From positions 104,532 to 168,531 of the forward strand of contig DASVLJ010000049.1 of NCBI GenBank assembly GCA_036384915.1: a stretch of 64,000 nt of DNA. Direction: 5' to 3'. The notes under the pieces were generated by a model that was given only the letters and a program-made list of their open reading frames with translations, was not told where the DNA came from and searched no databases. Position numbers and translations under genes: made by a program. The DNA is from PKWO01 sp036384915. Its GTDB lineage: Bacteria; Pseudomonadota; Gammaproteobacteria; Burkholderiales; Burkholderiaceae_D. Of this stretch, positions 1 to 9,268 are shown piece by piece (the stretch's first letter is position 1; each line of letters starts with the position of its first letter).

Positions 1-1
1 C

Positions 2-1225
2 GTCGGCTGGCAATGGTTCCATGATCCGGGGAGCAATCGGAAAAGCGCTGCAGCGGCGGCCAATGCGCAACTTGTCGCCGAAGGCGAATATCTCGCCCGG
101 GCGGGAAACTGCGCGGCCTGCCACACCATGCGCAACGGCGAAGCCTATGCCGGCGGGCGCGCGATCAACACGCCTTTCGGCAAAATCTATGCATCGAACC
201 TCACCCCCGATGCGGAGACCGGCATAGGCCGTTGGAGCGCCGACGATTTCTGGCGCGCCATCCATAACGGCAAATCCAGGGACGGCCAATTTCTTTACCC
301 GGCTTTCCCCTATCCCAACTACACCAAGGTGACGCGTCCGGACGCGGATGCGATCTTTGCCTATCTCAAGACCATCAAGCCTGTTAAACAAGAGAACAAG
401 GCGCCGGAACTCCGGTTTCCCTATAACCAGCGCATCTTGCTGGCATTCTGGCGCACCCTGTATTTCAAGCCGGGAGAGTTCGAAGCGCAAGCGAACCAAA
501 GCGCTCAATGGAATCGCGGCGCCTACCTCGTGCAAGGCCTGGGACATTGCAGCGCCTGCCATACCAGCCGCGACGCCTTGGGTGGAACATCGGCGAGCAC
601 GGAACTCGCGGGCGGCATGATCCCGGTGCAGGATTGGTATGCCGCCTCGCTGACCTCCGACCCGGCAAGCGGCCTGGGCAAGTGGGACGGCGAGGACATT
701 GCCGGCCTGATGCATAACGGTGTCTCCCGGCGCGGCGCCGTGTTCGGCCCCATGTCGGAAGTGGTCTACAGCAGCCTGCAGCATCTGTCGCAAAGCGACA
801 TCGACGCCATGGCGGTCTACATCAAGACCGTGCCGGAAAGCAAAGCACCCGAGGTGGCGCCCGCGCCGATGCTGGAAGACGCAATGACGGTGCTGGAGCG
901 CGGTGCGCGCATCTATGAAAAACAATGCAGCGACTGCCATAAGTCAAACGGCAGGGGCACACCGCCCGCCTACCCGGCGCTGGCCGGAAGCCATTCCTTG
1001 ACAGCGCAATCCGCCGTCAATCCGATTCGCATCGTATTGAATGGCGGCTATGCGCCGACGACCGCAGGCAATCCCCAACCCTACGGCATGCCGCCCTTCT
1101 CGGATACGCTGAACGATGTGGAAATCGCTGCAGTCGTTTCCTATATCCGCATGAGCTGGGGCAATAATGGCGGCGTGGTGTCGCCCATCGATGTGGCTCG
1201 ACATCGGGGCTTGCCGGTAGAGTAA
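2..1225 (+). CDS. Tri-haem membrane-associated cytochrome c subunit (5' end cut)
   Basis: The reading frame is open from base 2, so the start and any signal peptide lie outside the window. Three haem c motifs are visible: CAACH (110-124), CSACH (548-562) and CSDCH (926-940). Three such domains in about 400 residues, with a tyrosine/proline-rich YPAFPYPNYTK stretch after the first, are typical of the cytochrome c subunits that pass electrons from periplasmic alcohol, gluconate or aldehyde dehydrogenases to the quinone pool. The partner dehydrogenase would be upstream and is not visible, so the substrate is unknown. The gene ends with TAA and is followed by a terminator shared with the convergent genes. 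Confidence 0.9.
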   Translation, partial: VGWQWFHDPGSNRKSAAAAANAQLVAEGEYLARAGNCAACHTMRNGEAYAGGRAINTPFGKIYASNLTPDAETGIGRWSADDFWRAIHNGKSRDGQFLYPAFPYPNYTKVTRPDADAIFAYLKTIKPVKQENKAPELRFPYNQRILLAFWRTLYFKPGEFEAQANQSAQWNRGAYLVQGLGHCSACHTSRDALGGTSASTELAGGMIPVQDWYAASLTSDPASGLGKWDGEDIAGLMHNGVSRRGAVFGPMSEVVYSSLQHLSQSDIDAMAVYIKTVPESKAPEVAPAPMLEDAMTVLERGARIYEKQCSDCHKSNGRGTPPAYPALAGSHSLTAQSAVNPIRIVLNGGYAPTTAGNPQPYGMPPFSDTLNDVEIAAVVSYIRMSWGNNGGVVSPIDVARHRGLPVE

Positions 1226-1241
1226 GCGTCATGAAAAACAA

Positions 1242-1271
1242 AAAGCCAAGTCGATTCAGCGCCTTGGCTTT
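1242..1271. terminator. Bidirectional intrinsic terminator
   Basis: A 9-bp inverted repeat, AAAGCCAAG (1242-1250) and CTTGGCTTT (1263-1271), encloses a 12-nt loop. On the minus strand the stem runs into a T-rich tract, and on the plus strand a shorter T/C tract follows. It lies between the convergent cytochrome c gene and the small exported-protein gene and can serve both. Confidence 0.75.
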
Positions 1272-1336
1272 CTTCTCTCACGCTATTGAAAAAATCCGGG
1301 CAGATTTTTGCACGGAAATGCGCCTGTATGCGGGGA

Positions 1337-1549
1337 CTACTCGCCCGCGCGCTGGCCGCGCATCGAGCGCGTCGAGGCTCCGACGGATCTGACTGCGCCG
1401 TCGGCGCCGGTCTTTTGCGCTGATTGCTGCGCAGAAACCGGATCAGTACCGTTCTTGCAGGCCTGGGTCCGCGTCAAGTCCTGGTCTGCAAGCGCGAAGG
1501 TTGTTGCCGTCAGCGTCAAGACGGCGGCGATCAGTTGTCTGGTGTTCAT
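1337..1549 (-). CDS. Small exported protein of unknown function
   Basis: This encodes 70 residues. The first 22 form a clear signal peptide (MNTRQ, then a hydrophobic stretch ending TTFALA before DQD). The mature part is short, polar and rich in Gln, Ala and Ser, with one Cys. Two ATGs lie 6 nt apart (1555 and 1549). The second is chosen because AAGGA lies 8 nt upstream of it and only 2 nt from the first. It follows the FadL-like gene by 33 nt on the same strand and may be co-transcribed. No family was recognised, though many Burkholderiales carry small periplasmic proteins of this size. Confidence 0.6.
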   Translation of the reverse strand: MNTRQLIAAVLTLTATTFALADQDLTRTQACKNGTDPVSAQQSAQKTGADGAVRSVGASTRSMRGQRAGE

Positions 1550-1582
1550 GGTCATGTTCCTTGAAGTGGCTCGGTAGATCGC

Positions 1583-3028
1583 TCAAAAGCGATAGTTATA
1601 AGAAATACCGACGAACTGGATATCCGTCTTGTATTGGCCGAAGGTGGTCTCCCCATTGCCCGTGCAGCTCGAATTGAGTGGGTTGCAGGAATTGGTATAG
1701 TCAGCCGTGACATTCTTGAATTTGACGAAGCTATAAGCGGCGTCGATGGATGCGCGCTCGTCGAAGCGATAGTTAAGGCCGAGCGAGTACCACCAGCGGT
1801 CGCTGTCCGGGAAAGACGGATGGGTCAGTTGCGCACCGCGGACCGGCGATTGGTCGAACGCGATACCGCCGCGGAACAAGAGCGCATCGCCATACCGGTA
1901 ATCCGCGCCAAGCGAAACCCGGTAAGTGTTTCTCCAGTCCTGACGTATGACCTCGTCGCCTTCTGTTGTGCCGGGGAACTGGATGTCGAGCTTGTCGAGG
2001 CGCGAGGTGCGGGACCACGTGACGTCGAGCATGCCGGACCACTTATCGTCAAATTGGCGAAAGGCGCTGGCGCTGACCGTCTCGGGAGTCTTGATGTCGA
2101 TTTCCGCGCTCGAATTTGCACGATGCGAAGCGGCGCCGAGAGCGGCGTCGACGGTCGGATCGCCGGAGACACCGGAGAAGTTCCATGCCGTGTCCCCTTT
2201 GAGTTTGTGACTGACGGAAGAACGATAAGCCAGGCCGAAGCGAGTCGCATCGTCGAGCTGGTACATATAGCCGAAATTGAAGCCGTAGCCCCAGTCTTTC
2301 GCCGTGTCTTCGGCATGGGCATCGTTGATCTTTGCCAGCGCAGCCGGGCTTCCTCCGCCGGCTACGATTTGCTCGATGAGTTGGGCGCCTTGCGGCGTGC
2401 CGTTCAGAGCGAGCACGGAATCCGGCGTATCGGCGGCTTGGCCCAGGCGGGCGTGCATGTATTGCGCCGAAATACCGAAGCCGAAGGAATGGCGATCGTC
2501 GAACCTGTAGGAAAAGGATGGATTCAACTGGAGCGACTCCAGCGAGACGTTGGTAACGCTGTAACGGCCAGTCCACGTGTCGCCGTAGTTCAGCTTTGAA
2601 CCGTAGGGAACGAACATGCCAAAGCCGAAGGAAAGCCTGTCGCCATAGGGAACGACGAGATAGAGCGACGGCGCAACCACGGAACCCGGCACGTAGCCGT
2701 GTGTCGCAGTGCCTCCTGTGCCGGTACCGAGAAAAGTGGTCGAACCCTCGTCCTGATAGGTGGAATGCGGCAGAGCCGCCGTATTGCCGAAATCGAGCTC
2801 TATCGCCTTGAGGCGAGCCATGCCGGCGGGGTTGTAGTAGACGGTGCTGGCGTCATTTGCCTCGGCGCCTCCGGCGTCTGCATTGCCTTGCCCTGATACT
2901 GTCTGGGAGCCGAATTGGTAACCGGATGCCAAAGCCCAGAGCGGCGTCATCGCAAACACGGTGAAAGCAAGCTGGTTGGCGTGACGCAGGCGAGAAATGG
3001 TTGCCCCCTTGTTCTTAGTCTTGTGCAT
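1583..3028 (-). CDS. FadL/OmpP1/TodX-family outer membrane transport protein
   Basis: The product is a 481-residue outer-membrane beta-barrel that lets hydrophobic molecules such as long-chain fatty acids or aromatic hydrocarbons across the outer membrane. A signal peptide covers about the first 35 residues. The family signature follows (GNADAGGAEANDAST, then YYNPAGM), and the chain ends in an aromatic residue (YNYRF), as outer-membrane barrels do. Length is typical. The start has AAAAGGA upstream, and this ribosome binding site lies in a block also found downstream of the intact SDR gene (5311-5676). The gene follows a broken SDR copy, which suggests an ancestral SDR-FadL pair. The substrate cannot be read from sequence. 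Confidence 0.9.
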   Translation of the reverse strand: MHKTKNKGATISRLRHANQLAFTVFAMTPLWALASGYQFGSQTVSGQGNADAGGAEANDASTVYYNPAGMARLKAIELDFGNTAALPHSTYQDEGSTTFLGTGTGGTATHGYVPGSVVAPSLYLVVPYGDRLSFGFGMFVPYGSKLNYGDTWTGRYSVTNVSLESLQLNPSFSYRFDDRHSFGFGISAQYMHARLGQAADTPDSVLALNGTPQGAQLIEQIVAGGGSPAALAKINDAHAEDTAKDWGYGFNFGYMYQLDDATRFGLAYRSSVSHKLKGDTAWNFSGVSGDPTVDAALGAASHRANSSAEIDIKTPETVSASAFRQFDDKWSGMLDVTWSRTSRLDKLDIQFPGTTEGDEVIRQDWRNTYRVSLGADYRYGDALLFRGGIAFDQSPVRGAQLTHPSFPDSDRWWYSLGLNYRFDERASIDAAYSFVKFKNVTADYTNSCNPLNSSCTGNGETTFGQYKTDIQFVGISYNYRF

Positions 3029-3031
3029 GAA

Positions 3032-3388
3032 TTTTTCCTTTTGGTTTTAGGTATATGTAACTGCGCGAGCTTTAAGCGAGCCCGAACATCTTTCACAAGC
3101 CTCTCTCAATCGGCCCGGCAGGCATGAAGCGGCGCAGTTTGGCCGGAAGAGAAGCCTTGCCCTTTGGTATGCGGCGCGTCTTCCATGCTCCCAACGCGGC
3201 ATCGACAATCGTCGCTGCAACTCCGATGCGTTTTGAACATTGTTTTGGATCGCCACTGAGACGACAGCGAGCTCCTCGTTGTAGTCAGGGATTCTGGAAA
3301 CGTCCTGGGACGCGTTGAGATCCGGATTGTTTTTGGTAAAGTATGGCTCGGTGAGAGCCACGCGAATTTCAAATTGGCGCCCCTCGTG
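3032..3388 (-). pseudogene. 3'-terminal remnant of a short-chain dehydrogenase gene
   Basis: This block closely resembles 5311-5676, which covers the last third of the intact SDR gene and its 3' flank. In the SDR frame it reads RQFEIRVALTEPYFTK, then the equivalents of NLDLNAPQTVSRISDYSKEL and AIQNNIQNG. A net loss of about 10 bases near 3225-3232 shifts the frame before the C-terminus. The first two thirds of the gene, including the cofactor and YxxxK regions, are absent. The block starts at the ribosome binding site of the FadL-like gene and ends inside the 3' end of the methyltransferase gene. By eye about four in five bases match, so the copies are old or came from a diverged relative. 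Confidence 0.85.
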
Positions 3389-4238
3389 CGCGTGCCAAGA
3401 CGATCCACGCCGCGCCGCCGATCAATACCGACCGCTCGCCGGGGAGACCCGCGAAAACGGCACGAACCGCGGCCCAGGCGCGAGCGCGGATGTCGTCGGG
3501 CTGGTCAGCGAGCGCACGCGACAGCGGGCCGACCTCGAGCGCCATCCTCACCGCGTCGTCGATGGCGGCGTCCCGCGTCCCGCCCTCGCCAAACGGGACG
3601 GAAGCATCGAACGGCACGATGACGATGTCGGTGAAGCCGGCCGCCGCCAGGATGCGCGATACCCGCCGTCTATCGCCAAACGAAAATGGACCGGGCGCTT
3701 CGGGATCGGGCGGCGCACTTGGCGGGAGGATGTCCTTGAGCGCTACCATCGGCAGGCGCACCCAATCGTTCTCGGCCGCGCCGCGCCAGCAGACGAAAGC
3801 GAGCCGCCCGCCCAGCCGGAGCGCACGTCGCATATGGGCGAATGCTCCCGTCGGATCATCGAAGAACATCACTCCGAAACGCGAGAACAGGATGTCGAAC
3901 GCACCTTCGGGCAGCTCGGCGCTGCTGGCGTCAGCCACTCGGAACAGGGCCGGCGTACCTTGTGGCGCAAGCGCGCGCGCCCGGCCGATCAGCGGTTCGG
4001 ATATGTCCACGCCCAGCACTTGGCCCCTCGGGCCGACGAGGGCAGCCAGTGCCAGACTCGACGCGCCCGCGCCGCAGCCGACGTCCAGTACACGCTCTCC
4101 CTCTACGGGCGCGGCGGCGTCGATCGCGGCTTGGCCAAACACCGCTACCACGGCGTCGAGCCGTGCCTGGTTAGCGGCCCAGCGCTCCCCGCTTCGGCCA
4201 TTCCAGTCGCCGACCGGATCGACATTTTTCTCTGCCAT
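3369..4238 (-). CDS. Class I SAM-dependent methyltransferase
   Basis: The product has 289 residues and a Rossmann-type methyltransferase fold. Motif I is VLDVGCGAG at residues 50-58, and the acidic SAM-ribose region VLGVDIS lies near 76-82. The family is the UbiE/BioC-like Methyltransf_11/25 group, so the substrate is not defined. The start at 4238 is chosen because AAGGA lies 6-7 nt upstream and homology begins there; an upstream in-frame start would add 19 unlikely residues. The last residues and the stop lie inside DNA that matches the SDR remnant, so the native C-terminus may have been replaced. It lies about 130 nt downstream of the FAD/CxxC oxidoreductase gene and may act with it. Confidence 0.85.
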   Translation of the reverse strand: MAEKNVDPVGDWNGRSGERWAANQARLDAVVAVFGQAAIDAAAPVEGERVLDVGCGAGASSLALAALVGPRGQVLGVDISEPLIGRARALAPQGTPALFRVADASSAELPEGAFDILFSRFGVMFFDDPTGAFAHMRRALRLGGRLAFVCWRGAAENDWVRLPMVALKDILPPSAPPDPEAPGPFSFGDRRRVSRILAAAGFTDIVIVPFDASVPFGEGGTRDAAIDDAVRMALEVGPLSRALADQPDDIRARAWAAVRAVFAGLPGERSVLIGGAAWIVLARARGAPI

Positions 4239-4363
4239 GATATGTCCTTGTTCTGATTTGTTCTTAACTAAGCTGTCCGATGCCAAGGCGCGCATTGCAG
4301 TCAGAGCCCGCGCTTGTTCGAGGAACCCCTCGCACCGCCGCTCCGGGAGTTAAGCGGCCACTC

Positions 4364-5257
4364 TCAAACCAGCATCGACTGCTGGGCAAAGATACCTGCC
4401 ATCGCGCCCTGCGATGATGCCTGGGTGACCGAGGGCAAAAAGGGCGTTGTGAGATCCCCGGCGGCGTAGATGCCGGGCATGCTGGTTTGGCGCCGCTCGT
4501 CGACTTTTAGGACGATGCCGCTGGGCGTATCGACCGTGGCGAGGCCCAATGCTTCATGCAGGCTTGCGGACGGCTTGTTGCGCGGTTGGGCGAACAGAAC
4601 GTCGACCGTTACATTGCGGCCGGTATCGAGATTAACGGTAGCGATATGGCCCTTTTGATGGGCGATCTCGACGATTCGACCAAGGACGACAGGTATATTG
4701 CGGCGCGCCAGATCGGCCTGGATATCGGGCGGAATGTCGTGACCATCGGCGAAGACAGTCAACTTGTCCGTCCAATCGCGGAAGAGCCTGACGGACTGGT
4801 GCGACTGAGGGCCGGACCAGAGGGTACCCCAATGCTGGCCGGCGACTTCAAAACCGTCGCAATAGGGGCAGGGGACGATGGACGTGCCCCAGCTTTCGAC
4901 AAAGCCCGGAACATCAGGCATCTGGTCGGCGACGCCATAGCTCAGGATCAGGCGGCGCGCCTTGAAGGTTTCGCCATCGCCGGTGAGGACGGAGAAATCG
5001 TCTATGGTGCCAGAGATGCTGTCGGCCCGGGCACTGACCAACTTGATCGCGGGATAACGCGCCAGCTGCTGCCGCGCCTCGGCCAGAATGTCCAGCGGTG
5101 GCTTGTGATCGTGGCCGAGCAGGCCATGCGAGTGGCCGGCAAAGCGATTGCGCGGCAGGCCGGTATCGAGAACGGTGACTTTGCGGCGGGCACGGCCAAG
5201 CTGCAGGGCCGCCGCGAGACCGGCAAAGCTGCCGCCGATGATGATTACGTCATTCAT
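4364..5257 (-). CDS. FAD-dependent thioredoxin-reductase-like oxidoreductase with CPYC motif
   Basis: The product has 297 residues. The N-terminal FAD site is VIIIGGSFAGLAAAL (residues 4-18). A redox-active CPYC is at about 130-133. The C-terminal FAD contact is YAAGDLTTPF. In true thioredoxin reductases the CxxC is followed by a GxGxxA NADPH site and an HRR motif. Here the matching stretch (about 145-155) reads LWSGPQSHQS and no HRR is seen. This fits the branch that includes dithiol oxidases such as GliT and HlmI better than classical TrxB. Start 5257 has GGAG about 9 nt upstream. Neighbours are an SDR gene upstream and a methyltransferase gene downstream. Confidence 0.85.
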   Translation of the reverse strand: MNDVIIIGGSFAGLAAALQLGRARRKVTVLDTGLPRNRFAGHSHGLLGHDHKPPLDILAEARQQLARYPAIKLVSARADSISGTIDDFSVLTGDGETFKARRLILSYGVADQMPDVPGFVESWGTSIVPCPYCDGFEVAGQHWGTLWSGPQSHQSVRLFRDWTDKLTVFADGHDIPPDIQADLARRNIPVVLGRIVEIAHQKGHIATVNLDTGRNVTVDVLFAQPRNKPSASLHEALGLATVDTPSGIVLKVDERRQTSMPGIYAAGDLTTPFLPSVTQASSQGAMAGIFAQQSMLV

Positions 5258-5349
5258 AGTGATGGGCTCCGTGATGTGGATGAAGGAGGGTGTGTTGGGC
5301 TTGACGCCCCATTTTCCCTTTGGTTTAGGTATATGTTGCCGGGCAAGCT

Positions 5350-6156
5350 TCAAGCGAGGCCGAACGTCTTGCGCAAGCCTTTCTCGACTGGACCAGCGGG
5401 CATGAATCGGCGCAGTGCCGCCAGAAGAGATGCCTCGCCCTTGGGTGTGCGGCGCATCTTCCAGGCCCCCAGCCCGGCGTCGACAATCGTCGCGGCGACT
5501 CCATCGGGCTGCGGCCCGTTTTGAATATTGTTTTGGATTGCCAGGGAGACGGCGCCGAGCTCCTTGCTGTAGTCGGAGATTCTGGAAACGGTTTGGGGGG
5601 CGTTGAGGTCCAGGTTGGTTTTGGTAAAGGACGGTTCGACAAGCGCCACGCGAATTCCAAATTGGCGCACCTCGTGATCCAGACTCTCGGACATCCCCTC
5701 AACCGCATGCTTGGATGCCGAATAGAGCCCCATATACGGCGCAGGCAGAAAGCCCACCACCGAGCTGACGTTGACGATGCGGCCGGAGCGCTGTTCGCGC
5801 ATGGTCGGCAGCACCGCCTTGATCGTGCGCAAGAGGCCGAAGAGGTTGGTATCGAATTTCGTCTGGGCTTCGGCGATCGACGTTTCTTCCGTCGCGCCCA
5901 GCAGGGTCACGCCGGCACTGTTGACCAGCACGTCGATCCTCCCTGCTCGCGCGATGATGCCCTGGATTCCTTGCGCTATGGATGCTTCGTCCCGGACATC
6001 CATCTCAACAAGTGTGACGCCGGGTATCGCTTGTGCTCTTGCCGTGCTACGGACGGTGCCGAATACCTGGCACCCCAGTTTGGCAAACTCCTGTGCGGTG
6101 GCGCGTCCTATGCCCGACGACACGCCGGTGATAACAACAACCTTTGAGTTCGACAT
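5350..6156 (-). CDS. Classical short-chain dehydrogenase/reductase (SDR)
   Basis: The product has 268 residues. The cofactor site TGVSSGIG is at residues 10-17, NSAG at 79-82, a catalytic Ser near 131-132, and YSASK gives Tyr145 and Lys149. It is an NAD(P)-dependent oxidoreductase of unknown substrate. The EMDVRD segment near 51-56 is the usual contact to the adenine ring. GGAA lies just upstream of the ATG. It starts 43 nt after the RND pump gene ends, and may belong to the same transcript. The final third of this gene is repeated, in broken form, at 3032-3388. Confidence 0.9.
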   Translation of the reverse strand: MSNSKVVVITGVSSGIGRATAQEFAKLGCQVFGTVRSTARAQAIPGVTLVEMDVRDEASIAQGIQGIIARAGRIDVLVNSAGVTLLGATEETSIAEAQTKFDTNLFGLLRTIKAVLPTMREQRSGRIVNVSSVVGFLPAPYMGLYSASKHAVEGMSESLDHEVRQFGIRVALVEPSFTKTNLDLNAPQTVSRISDYSKELGAVSLAIQNNIQNGPQPDGVAATIVDAGLGAWKMRRTPKGEASLLAALRRFMPAGPVEKGLRKTFGLA

Positions 6157-6199
6157 GAAGGTTCCTTTCGATATGAATGAATGTGGGTAAACGATAAGA

Positions 6200-9100
6200 T
6201 CAGCGGTGCGATGGATCGGGCCTGATCCTGAACCAGATGGAATACATGGCAGGCAGGAACATCAGGGTCAGGACCGTCCCGGCGAGGGTGCCGCCTATGA
6301 GCGTGTAAGCCAGCGTTCCCCAGAACACCGAATGGGTCAGCGGGATGAAGGCCAGAATCGCCGCTAACGCGGTCAGAATCACCGGACGCGCGCGCTGCAC
6401 GGTCGCTTCGACAAGCGCACGGTATGGATCGAGCCCGGCCTGTTCGTTTTCACGAATCTGCCCGATCAGGATCAGCGTGTTACGCATCAGGATGCCCGAC
6501 AGCGCAATCAAACCGACCAGCGCATTGATACCGAAAGGCTGCCGAAACAAAAGCAGCGTCGGCACCACGCCAATCAACCCCAGCGGACTGGTCAGGAAGA
6601 CCATCACCATCCCGGCGATGGAGCGGACCTGCAGGACGATGATCAGCAGAGTGATGGCCAACATGATCGGAAACAGCGGCAACATCGCGGTCGTCGCCTT
6701 GCCCGATTCTTCGATGGAACCGGCTTGCTCGATGCGGTAGCCGCCCGGCAGTTTGTCCACGATGGGCTGGAGCTGCTTGGTAATGGCCGACGAAACGTCA
6801 GGCGGCTGCAAGTCTTCGGCGATGTCGCCCCGCACGGTGATCGTCGGTGTGCGGTCACGCCGGCGCAGGACGGGATCTTCCATGCGTACCTCGACGGTAC
6901 CGACCTGCGACAGCGGGATGCGCTGCCCCGCCGATCCGGCCAGCGAAAAGCCGGTGATCTTCGCTGGGTCTAGGCGGATATCGCCGGCGGCGCGGCCGAG
7001 CACCTGTACCGAACGTATATCCTCACGCACCTCCGTCAACGGCGCCCCACTCAGCAAGAACTGCAGTTGCTGAGACACCGAACTGGAAGTCAGCCCCACG
7101 GCGTGGAGCCTGTCCTGGTCGAGAACCAAGTGAAGAGTGGGAACACGCGAACCCCAATCCGTGTTGACGGTGCGCATCATCGGGCTGGCGTGCATTACAG
7201 CCTCGACTTGTGCCGCGATCTCCCGCAATTTGTCCGGGTCCGGCCCCATGACGCGGTAGGCCACGGGAAATGGCGAGGGCGGGCCGAACACAATCTGGGT
7301 AACGCGCACCCGCGCTTCGGACGCCAGGCCGTCAGCCACGGCCTGGCGCAGTCTGATCTTGAGCGCCTCCCGTTCCTTGTCGTTGCCCGTCAGCACCACG
7401 ATTTTGGCGAACGACGGATCCGGCAGTTCGGGCGCCATCGCCAGGAAGAAGCGCGGCGCGCCCTGGCCGATATAGGAGGTCACGATCCTGGCCTCTTTCT
7501 GCTTCGCCAGCCAGGCTTCGACCTTCTCCGTCGCGACGCTGGTTTGCTCGATCGAGGTACCGTAAGGCATTTGCACCTCGACCAGCACTTCCGGTCGGTC
7601 GGAGGTCGGGAAGAACTGCTTCTTGACCACGGCCATGCCGAGCACCGACAGCGCGAAAAGCCCGATCACGGTGCCGGCGACGAGCCACTTACGGGCAATG
7701 ACGCGCCCCAGCACTTGCCTGAATCGGTTGTAGTTGCGAGTGCTATAGATGGCGCCGTGTCCACCTTCGACCTTCTTGATGTCGGGCAGCAGCTTCACGC
7801 CCAGGTAGGGAGTGAACGCCACGGCTACTATCCAGGAAGCGATCAGGGAAATACCGACGATCCAGAACATGTTGCTGGTGTATTCGCCGGCCGTAGAACG
7901 CGCGAATCCGTTCGGCATGAAACCGACGGCCGTGACCAATGTTCCAGACAGCATGGGTGCCGCAGTGTGGCTCCAGGCATAGGCCGACGCGGTGATGCGA
8001 CTGTACCCCTCCTCCATCTTCACCACCATCATTTCGATGGCGATGATGGCATCGTCCACCAACAACCCCAGAGCCAGAATCAACGATCCAAGCGTAATTC
8101 GGTCGAAGCTCTTGCCCGATGCCTCCATGATGACGAACACGGCCGCCAGGGTCAGCGGCACAGCCGCCGCGACCACGATGCCGACATGCCAGCCCATGCT
8201 GATAAAGCAGACCACCAGCACGACGAGCAAGGCTACGAAGAACTTGACCATGAACTCGTCCACGGCCGATCTGATGTTGACGGCCTGATCGGTCACCTTG
8301 GTCAGCGTCATGCCCAGGGGGAGTTCGGCGTTGATCTTGGAAACTTCCGCCTCAAGCGCCTTGCCCAGATCGAGCCCGTTCCATTCGTCGCGCATCACGA
8401 CACCCAGCAGGAGTGCCGGTTCGCCGCCGTTGCGGATCTGGAAGGTGGCGGGGTCTTCATAACCACGCTCGACGGTCGCCACATCCGACAGTTTGAGCGT
8501 CCTCCCCTGCGCGACGATTGGGGTCTGCCGAATCTTTTCGAGGTTGTCGAACGCGCCGTCGATTCGAAGAAAGACTTCCGGCCCCTTGGTCTCGATGGAA
8601 CCGGCAGGGGTCAGCATGTTCTGGTCGTTGAGCGCGGCGAAAATGTCTTGCGGCGCAACACCGAGAGTCGTCAGGCGATCGTTGGAAAAGGATACAAAGA
8701 TGCGTTCGGCCTGTTCCCCGATGATATTGACCTTTTTCACGCCCGCAACATGCAGCAATTGCTGGCGCAGCGCTTCTGCGTCACGCACCAACAGTCGTTG
8801 CGGTTCTCCCTTGGCCTTGAGGGCATAAAGCGCAAACGTCACGTCCGCGTATTCGTCGTTGACCATGGGGCCGATGACGCCAGCAGGCAACTTCTTGGCC
8901 TCGTCCCCGACCTTCTTGCGGGCTTGATAGAACTCCTCCTGAACCTCCGAGGGCGGTGTGCTGTCGCGCAAGGAAACCATGGTGAAGGCCAGGCCGGGGC
9001 GTGTGTAGGTTTCCGTGCGGTCGTACCAGCGCAATTCCTGCATGCGCTTTTCCAAGGGTTCGGCGACCTGGTCCTGCATTTCCTGTGCCGTCGCTCCCGG

Positions 9101-9268
9101 CCACGCCGTGATGATCGTCATCTGCTTGATCGTGAACGGCGGGTCTTCCGCCCGCCCGAGCTTGAAGAACGCGAGAATGCCCGCCGCAGAGATCAGGCAG
9201 ATCAGGAACAGCGTGATGGCGCGCTCGCGCACAGCCAGCGCCGACAAGTTGAAGCGGCCTTCGTTCAT
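6200..9268 (-). CDS. RND efflux pump inner-membrane transporter
   Basis: The product has 1022 residues, the expected size for an AcrB-type proton-driven exporter with 12 membrane helices and two large periplasmic loops. The first helix is near residues 15-35. The proton-relay aspartates lie in GLLVDDAIIAIE near residues 404-406. The stretch after helix 1 (KLGRAEDPPF) resembles the MexK/TriC branch of hydrophobe/amphiphile exporters; this placement is from memory of the family. The start overlaps the adaptor stop in ATGA, so the two are translationally coupled. Substrates are unknown, with solvents, biocides or drugs likely. Confidence 0.95.
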   Translation of the reverse strand: MNEGRFNLSALAVRERAITLFLICLISAAGILAFFKLGRAEDPPFTIKQMTIITAWPGATAQEMQDQVAEPLEKRMQELRWYDRTETYTRPGLAFTMVSLRDSTPPSEVQEEFYQARKKVGDEAKKLPAGVIGPMVNDEYADVTFALYALKAKGEPQRLLVRDAEALRQQLLHVAGVKKVNIIGEQAERIFVSFSNDRLTTLGVAPQDIFAALNDQNMLTPAGSIETKGPEVFLRIDGAFDNLEKIRQTPIVAQGRTLKLSDVATVERGYEDPATFQIRNGGEPALLLGVVMRDEWNGLDLGKALEAEVSKINAELPLGMTLTKVTDQAVNIRSAVDEFMVKFFVALLVVLVVCFISMGWHVGIVVAAAVPLTLAAVFVIMEASGKSFDRITLGSLILALGLLVDDAIIAIEMMVVKMEEGYSRITASAYAWSHTAAPMLSGTLVTAVGFMPNGFARSTAGEYTSNMFWIVGISLIASWIVAVAFTPYLGVKLLPDIKKVEGGHGAIYSTRNYNRFRQVLGRVIARKWLVAGTVIGLFALSVLGMAVVKKQFFPTSDRPEVLVEVQMPYGTSIEQTSVATEKVEAWLAKQKEARIVTSYIGQGAPRFFLAMAPELPDPSFAKIVVLTGNDKEREALKIRLRQAVADGLASEARVRVTQIVFGPPSPFPVAYRVMGPDPDKLREIAAQVEAVMHASPMMRTVNTDWGSRVPTLHLVLDQDRLHAVGLTSSSVSQQLQFLLSGAPLTEVREDIRSVQVLGRAAGDIRLDPAKITGFSLAGSAGQRIPLSQVGTVEVRMEDPVLRRRDRTPTITVRGDIAEDLQPPDVSSAITKQLQPIVDKLPGGYRIEQAGSIEESGKATTAMLPLFPIMLAITLLIIVLQVRSIAGMVMVFLTSPLGLIGVVPTLLLFRQPFGINALVGLIALSGILMRNTLILIGQIRENEQAGLDPYRALVEATVQRARPVILTALAAILAFIPLTHSVFWGTLAYTLIGGTLAGTVLTLMFLPAMYSIWFRIRPDPSHR

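Noticed and set aside
3047..3361. A 104-codon open frame that could be taken as a small gene.
   Set aside because: It is the out-of-place tail of an SDR gene with a frameshift, lacking cofactor and catalytic parts.
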